From Muribaculaceae bacterium (lineage in GTDB: Bacteria > Bacteroidota > Bacteroidia > Bacteroidales > Muribaculaceae), in assembly GCA_029060725.1 (NCBI GenBank), contig JAIDTL010000086.1, positions 1 to 35,498 on the forward strand: 35,498 nucleotides of DNA, written 5' to 3'. Numbering within the stretch: the stretch's first letter is position 1; the number at the start of each line of letters is the position of its first letter. The notes beneath the pieces were generated by a model that worked only from the letters and a program-made list of their open reading frames with translations, did not search any database and was not told where the DNA came from. Positions 32,019-35,498 of the stretch are shown here, piece after piece. A program made the translations under genes and the position numbers.

Positions 32019-33371
32019 ATGAATAAGATAGAAAAGACATCATACATAATATTGGGCAGTGCGCTTCTATTATCATCTTGCGCTCAGGAAGAGGCACTGA
32101 CTGTGCAGCCTGACGAAAACGATAGGAGGATTATCTTCCATACATCGTTGCCGGAACTGACCACCAAGGCTACGGAAATAACTAAGGATTTACCTTATTT
32201 CTTTATGACCGCCTTTGATGAGACTGACGACAAACTCATAGAGAGTGGAAAAATTAAGGAGTACTTCAATAACGTACGTATTGAAAAAGAAGCCGGAGCA
32301 TTAAATACAGTATCTGACGAGTGCATTTGGCCGGAACCGGGACAGGAGGCCGATAAGCTTCACTTCTTCGCCTATTATCCGGAATTAAACACCGGCGCAT
32401 CATTGGCTAACGAAACCTCTGCCGGCGAGAATAAGACGATCGAATATAAGATTGATAGCTTTCGGGTTGCACCCGATATCACCAATCAGGTGGATTTCGT
32501 GACTGCATACGCTAATGGTTCGATGGCTGACAATCTCTTCTCAGGAATCAATCTCAAGTTCAGGCATCAGCTTAGCCGCATCGAGGTGAAGGCAAAAGGC
32601 TCACACAAGAGCTGTGACATCGAGATAGCAGGTGTTTGCATAGCAAACACGCCAATGGAAGGAACTTTTGAATTCCAGAAATCGGATGCAGACGGCACAT
32701 GGACAGATTTGGCAAAGGGAAACGCTGAATACATCTTCCGCGAAGGGGATGCGATCGTCAAAGTAGGCGACAACGAAGTGTCAATTTTAGGCAGTAAAAT
32801 GGATAGCGACAATGACAATTGCGCTTTGCTGATTCCCACTACAAGCCCTGCTTGGGACAGTACAAACGATGCCGGCAACAGCGGCGATGGGATGTACCTG
32901 AAAGTGCTTCTGAGGATAATCGATAAGACTCCGACTACAGGAAATGGGAAGGTGCAGTATCCTTACTTTGACAACAGCCAGGGTGTGAACGCGATGAACA
33001 TCGAGAGGGAATACTTCGCTGTTGTCACGGCTACAGGCACAGTAAGCAAAAGACTCTACAAAAACGGAGATGCTTACTTCTTGGATAAGGCATGTACCGA
33101 ATCCTATACACTTGCGTCAGGCGAGGAAATCAGGGAATTCGGCTGGGCGGCGTTGCCTGTCTCTGCCGACTGGCAGCCCGGATATTCATACTGCTACACT
33201 CTTGACTATACTTCCGGCGTGGGCGTACATGGTCCGGATGTCACAGGCGATGTATCGCCCAAGGCAGGAGATCCGATCATCAGCGATATGGTCGGAGTAT
33301 CAGTGAAGGTCTATGACTGGCAGGGATTAAATGGGACTACAACCTCCGTAATAGGAGTTCCCGGATCTTAA
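32019..33371 (+). CDS. Fimbrillin family lipoprotein 5 (Mfa_like_1), Lys at the maturation site
   Basis: A 450-residue paralogue with lipobox LSSC (Cys21) and AQEE. It is closest to copy 4 in its N-terminus, but the predicted maturation residue is Lys50 (LTTK-ATE) where the others have Arg. Shared blocks: LKFRHQLSRIEVKAKG, IEIAGVCIA (a Cys in place of Arg), MYLKVLLRI, FGWAALPV, and YCYTLDYTSGVGVHGP. The C-terminal VKVYDWQGL ends VIGVPGS. The K-for-R change would make it a poor target for a strictly Arg-specific protease. Confidence 0.86.
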   Translation: MNKIEKTSYIILGSALLLSSCAQEEALTVQPDENDRRIIFHTSLPELTTKATEITKDLPYFFMTAFDETDDKLIESGKIKEYFNNVRIEKEAGALNTVSDECIWPEPGQEADKLHFFAYYPELNTGASLANETSAGENKTIEYKIDSFRVAPDITNQVDFVTAYANGSMADNLFSGINLKFRHQLSRIEVKAKGSHKSCDIEIAGVCIANTPMEGTFEFQKSDADGTWTDLAKGNAEYIFREGDAIVKVGDNEVSILGSKMDSDNDNCALLIPTTSPAWDSTNDAGNSGDGMYLKVLLRIIDKTPTTGNGKVQYPYFDNSQGVNAMNIEREYFAVVTATGTVSKRLYKNGDAYFLDKACTESYTLASGEEIREFGWAALPVSADWQPGYSYCYTLDYTSGVGVHGPDVTGDVSPKAGDPIISDMVGVSVKVYDWQGLNGTTTSVIGVPGS

Positions 33372-33388
33372 AAAAACACATAGCATCA

Positions 33389-34873
33389 ATGAACGATAAG
33401 AGGATTAAACATACCGGACTGATTTTTCTGTCGGCGTTTCTGCTCTCCTCCTGCTCTCAGGAGGATTTGGCTGATCATGACTTGACAAATGATGAATCCG
33501 AGATACTCTTCTTCACATCAGTGCCGGGTGTGGAAACACGATCTTACGACAATATCGACTTGGATAGGATCAAAAAGAACGGATTCAATGTTGCCGCCGC
33601 AAGTCTGGACAATGTAAATGAAAAAGGAGACACTATCCCGGTTGGGTATTTTCCATCTCAGTTGGTCACACAGACTCCGGGGATGGGTGAAGCATATCGC
33701 TCAGCGTCCTGCAGATGGCCTTCAAATAAAGATAATAAAGATGGGAAATTGAGGTTTTTTGCATTTTTCCCATCTGTCAATGATCTTAAGAAAAGTGCGG
33801 GACTTAGTGAAAATGATGACACACATTTTAAATTGGAATACATATCCACGAATAATACTGTTGAATACTGGATGAGGGGATTCAAAGTTAACAAAGACAT
33901 AACTCAACATTCCGATTTTGTGACTGCCACAGTAGAAGGGACGAAAACAGACAATCTCTATTCGGGTATAAATCTTACATTCCAGCATCATTTGAGTGGT
34001 CTCTATTTCGAAGCATTTGGAGATCCCCAAAGTTATGAGGTTGAAATAGCGGGTGTGAGAGTAGGGGGTATTGCCCTTGAAAGTGATTTCAGTTTTCAGG
34101 GTATATCTAATAATTTAACTCCCCAAAACGAGTCTTGGCGACTTACAAAAGTTGGAAGATGGACCGGCGTTAATCAGAAAAAAGGATGCGTAGAGTATAT
34201 CTTCCAGGAAGGGGATGAAGTGGTTCAGATTGGCAAAGGAAACTACAAAACGAAAGAAGAATCTGCCAATATAATGGGAAGAAGTGGCTGTGCACTGGTG
34301 ATTCCTTTGGATTATACCGTATGGACAGACTACAAGAATAATAAAAATAACAATATTGCAAATCAAAAACTTTATTTCAGCGTGCTGCTGCGTGTGAAAG
34401 AAAAACTCACCGATAATAATACTCTGCTCTATCCTTACATAGAAGGAGCGAATTTGAATTCATCTGTTATCGTAACTGAAGATAATATGAAAGTGGTCTA
34501 TCTTTCTGTTGAGAGATCAACCGGAAAGATAAAACATCAAGTATATAGGAAGACCGGAGACAAAAAATTTTATACAGACAAGAGCTATTCAAAGGAGTAT
34601 ATCACACCTGAAAACGAGGAGATAAGAAATTATGGCTGGGCATCTTGTATACCATCCACCACTACGCAAAGATGGAATCCGGGATTTCAATACATTTATA
34701 AGCTTGACTACACTAACGGCGTAGGAGTGCAGGATCCGGAAGATGCAATGCCGGGAAAACCGATCATAGCACCAATAGAGGTCACCGGAACCCCTCTGGC
34801 GACTTGGCACACGGTGAAAGATTATAACAACGTGGAAATAAAAGACGAGGAAGTAGGTTTCACCATTGAATGA
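33389..34873 (+). CDS. Fimbrillin family lipoprotein 6 (Mfa_like_1), atypical C-terminus
   Basis: A 494-residue paralogue with lipobox LSSC (Cys22), SQED, and Arg51 (VETR-SYD). Blocks NLTFQHHLSGLYFEAFG, VEIAGVRVG, LYFSVLLRVK and YIYKLDYTNGVGVQDP place it in the family. It differs at the C-terminus: the conserved V-x-V-x-x-W ... VP strand is replaced by IEVTGTPLATWHTV and a charged tail ending EEVGFTIE. It is visibly more A/T-rich than copies 1-5. These features could mark a subunit at one end of the fibre, or a later arrival. Confidence 0.83.
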   Translation: MNDKRIKHTGLIFLSAFLLSSCSQEDLADHDLTNDESEILFFTSVPGVETRSYDNIDLDRIKKNGFNVAAASLDNVNEKGDTIPVGYFPSQLVTQTPGMGEAYRSASCRWPSNKDNKDGKLRFFAFFPSVNDLKKSAGLSENDDTHFKLEYISTNNTVEYWMRGFKVNKDITQHSDFVTATVEGTKTDNLYSGINLTFQHHLSGLYFEAFGDPQSYEVEIAGVRVGGIALESDFSFQGISNNLTPQNESWRLTKVGRWTGVNQKKGCVEYIFQEGDEVVQIGKGNYKTKEESANIMGRSGCALVIPLDYTVWTDYKNNKNNNIANQKLYFSVLLRVKEKLTDNNTLLYPYIEGANLNSSVIVTEDNMKVVYLSVERSTGKIKHQVYRKTGDKKFYTDKSYSKEYITPENEEIRNYGWASCIPSTTTQRWNPGFQYIYKLDYTNGVGVQDPEDAMPGKPIIAPIEVTGTPLATWHTVKDYNNVEIKDEEVGFTIE

Positions 34874-34920
34874 TTACTTCTGAGGAGACAATAAATCATA
34901 TTAATGATTGACTAAAATAT

Positions 34921-35498
34921 ATGAAATACAGTTTTAAATATATTATTTTCACTATATTGGCTTGTCTGGTGTATGCGTCATCGTGTACGTCAGATCACGA
35001 TGTATCAGACTCTGAGTTAGGGGGAGAGATGAGTTTTGAAGTGGAGAATACCTTAACACGTGCAGCCATTACTAACAACAATACCTTTAAAAATAGTCCT
35101 TTCATGCTGTTCGGAGATATGAACAGAACGGGAGAATTCTATGCCGGTCTCAAGATCATCTTTAATGCTCAGAAGGTGGAATTAAAGAATAACAGATGGG
35201 ACTATGGAGCAAAACAATACTGGCTTATGGGTCAGGAACACTCTTTTGTGGCTATACATCCTTACGATGTCAAAGATGATTTGGATAATCTGAAATATGA
35301 GAATTCTACGGTCAGTTTCACGTATGAACTTCCTGATTCACTGGATCAAGCGAAAGACCTTCTTGTAGCGGCGCACCGAAGAAAGTATAACATGGATAAC
35401 GGAGGCGCTGTAAGATTCACCTTCACCCACCTCCTCTCGACTATCAATATTGAGCCGGCATTGGATGAAGTCCTGATGTATGAGGATGAGGATGACAA
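34921..35498 (+). CDS. Fimbrillin family lipoprotein 7, partial (runs off the window end)
   Basis: The open frame from ATG 34921 gives 192 codons without a stop: a lipoprotein signal ending ASSC (Cys22), TSDHDVSD, then MSFEVENTLTR-AAI with Arg47 in the maturation context. Further in, YELPDSLDQAKDLLVAAHRR and VRFTFTHLLSTINIEP are characteristic of a different Mfa_like/FimA-type subfamily from copies 1-6 (a shorter N-terminal domain). It is 47 bp after the previous stop. The C-terminal half is not available. Confidence 0.78.
   Translation, partial: MKYSFKYIIFTILACLVYASSCTSDHDVSDSELGGEMSFEVENTLTRAAITNNNTFKNSPFMLFGDMNRTGEFYAGLKIIFNAQKVELKNNRWDYGAKQYWLMGQEHSFVAIHPYDVKDDLDNLKYENSTVSFTYELPDSLDQAKDLLVAAHRRKYNMDNGGAVRFTFTHLLSTINIEPALDEVLMYEDEDD

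Noticed and set aside
1..35498. tRNA, rRNA, CRISPR, integrase, transposase or RAYT genes
   Set aside because: None was recognised; the only long repeats are the arrays and elements listed, and none shows the spacer diversity of a CRISPR array.

Overview
This window comes from a member of the Bacteroidales. The evidence is TAnnTTTG-type -7 promoter boxes upstream of several genes, absence of strong Shine-Dalgarno sequences, many short lipoprotein signal peptides, a GldE homologue, an alpha2-type glycyl-tRNA synthetase, and a locus of Mfa/Fim-type (type V pilus) subunits with DUF3575/OmpA and DUF5119 partners. A gut lineage such as Muribaculaceae is a reasonable guess, but the sequence alone does not prove it. 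No tRNA, rRNA, CRISPR array, transposase or integrase was seen.

Bases 1-19,000 are housekeeping. In order: the 5' end of enolase (-), a RecD-like SF1 helicase (+), a translationally coupled fabD-asd pair (+), valS and gluQ (-), gldE and a phosphopantetheinyl transferase (+). A long minus-strand block follows: a TIGR02757 protein, a family-10-type glycosyl hydrolase, an S9 prolyl peptidase, an FKBP-like lipoprotein, LemA and glycyl-tRNA synthetase. The gaps here are packed with short periodic repeats: 7-bp, 9-bp and 10-bp arrays, 29-bp and 42-bp tandem hairpin repeats, a three-hairpin element in two copies, and an 85-bp perfect repeat ending in an intrinsic terminator. Several arrays contain the stop or start codon of the adjacent gene.

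Bases 19,356-35,498 form a plus-strand surface-fimbria locus. It opens with two large lipoproteins: one ends in a FISUMP/C-type-lectin-like domain, the other combines a fimbrial-subunit-like N-terminus with a metzincin-type zinc-protease motif. Then comes a strong promoter with a hairpin at the predicted 5' end of the mRNA. It drives a DUF3868/OmpA-DUF3575 outer-membrane protein, a DUF5119 lipoprotein, and at least seven fimbrillin-family (Mfa_like_1) lipoproteins in a row; the last runs off the window. All seven, and the metzincin protein, carry a basic residue at about position 45-55 in a T/S-x-R/K-A/S context, the expected place for Arg/Lys-directed maturation of type V pilins. Hairpins sit in three of the intercistronic gaps.

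My working model is one pilus system with a pool of alternative or ordered shaft subunits, outer-membrane accessory proteins, and tip or accessory proteins that bind (lectin-like) and possibly cut (metzincin) a surface target. The protease-bearing component is the most unusual element.
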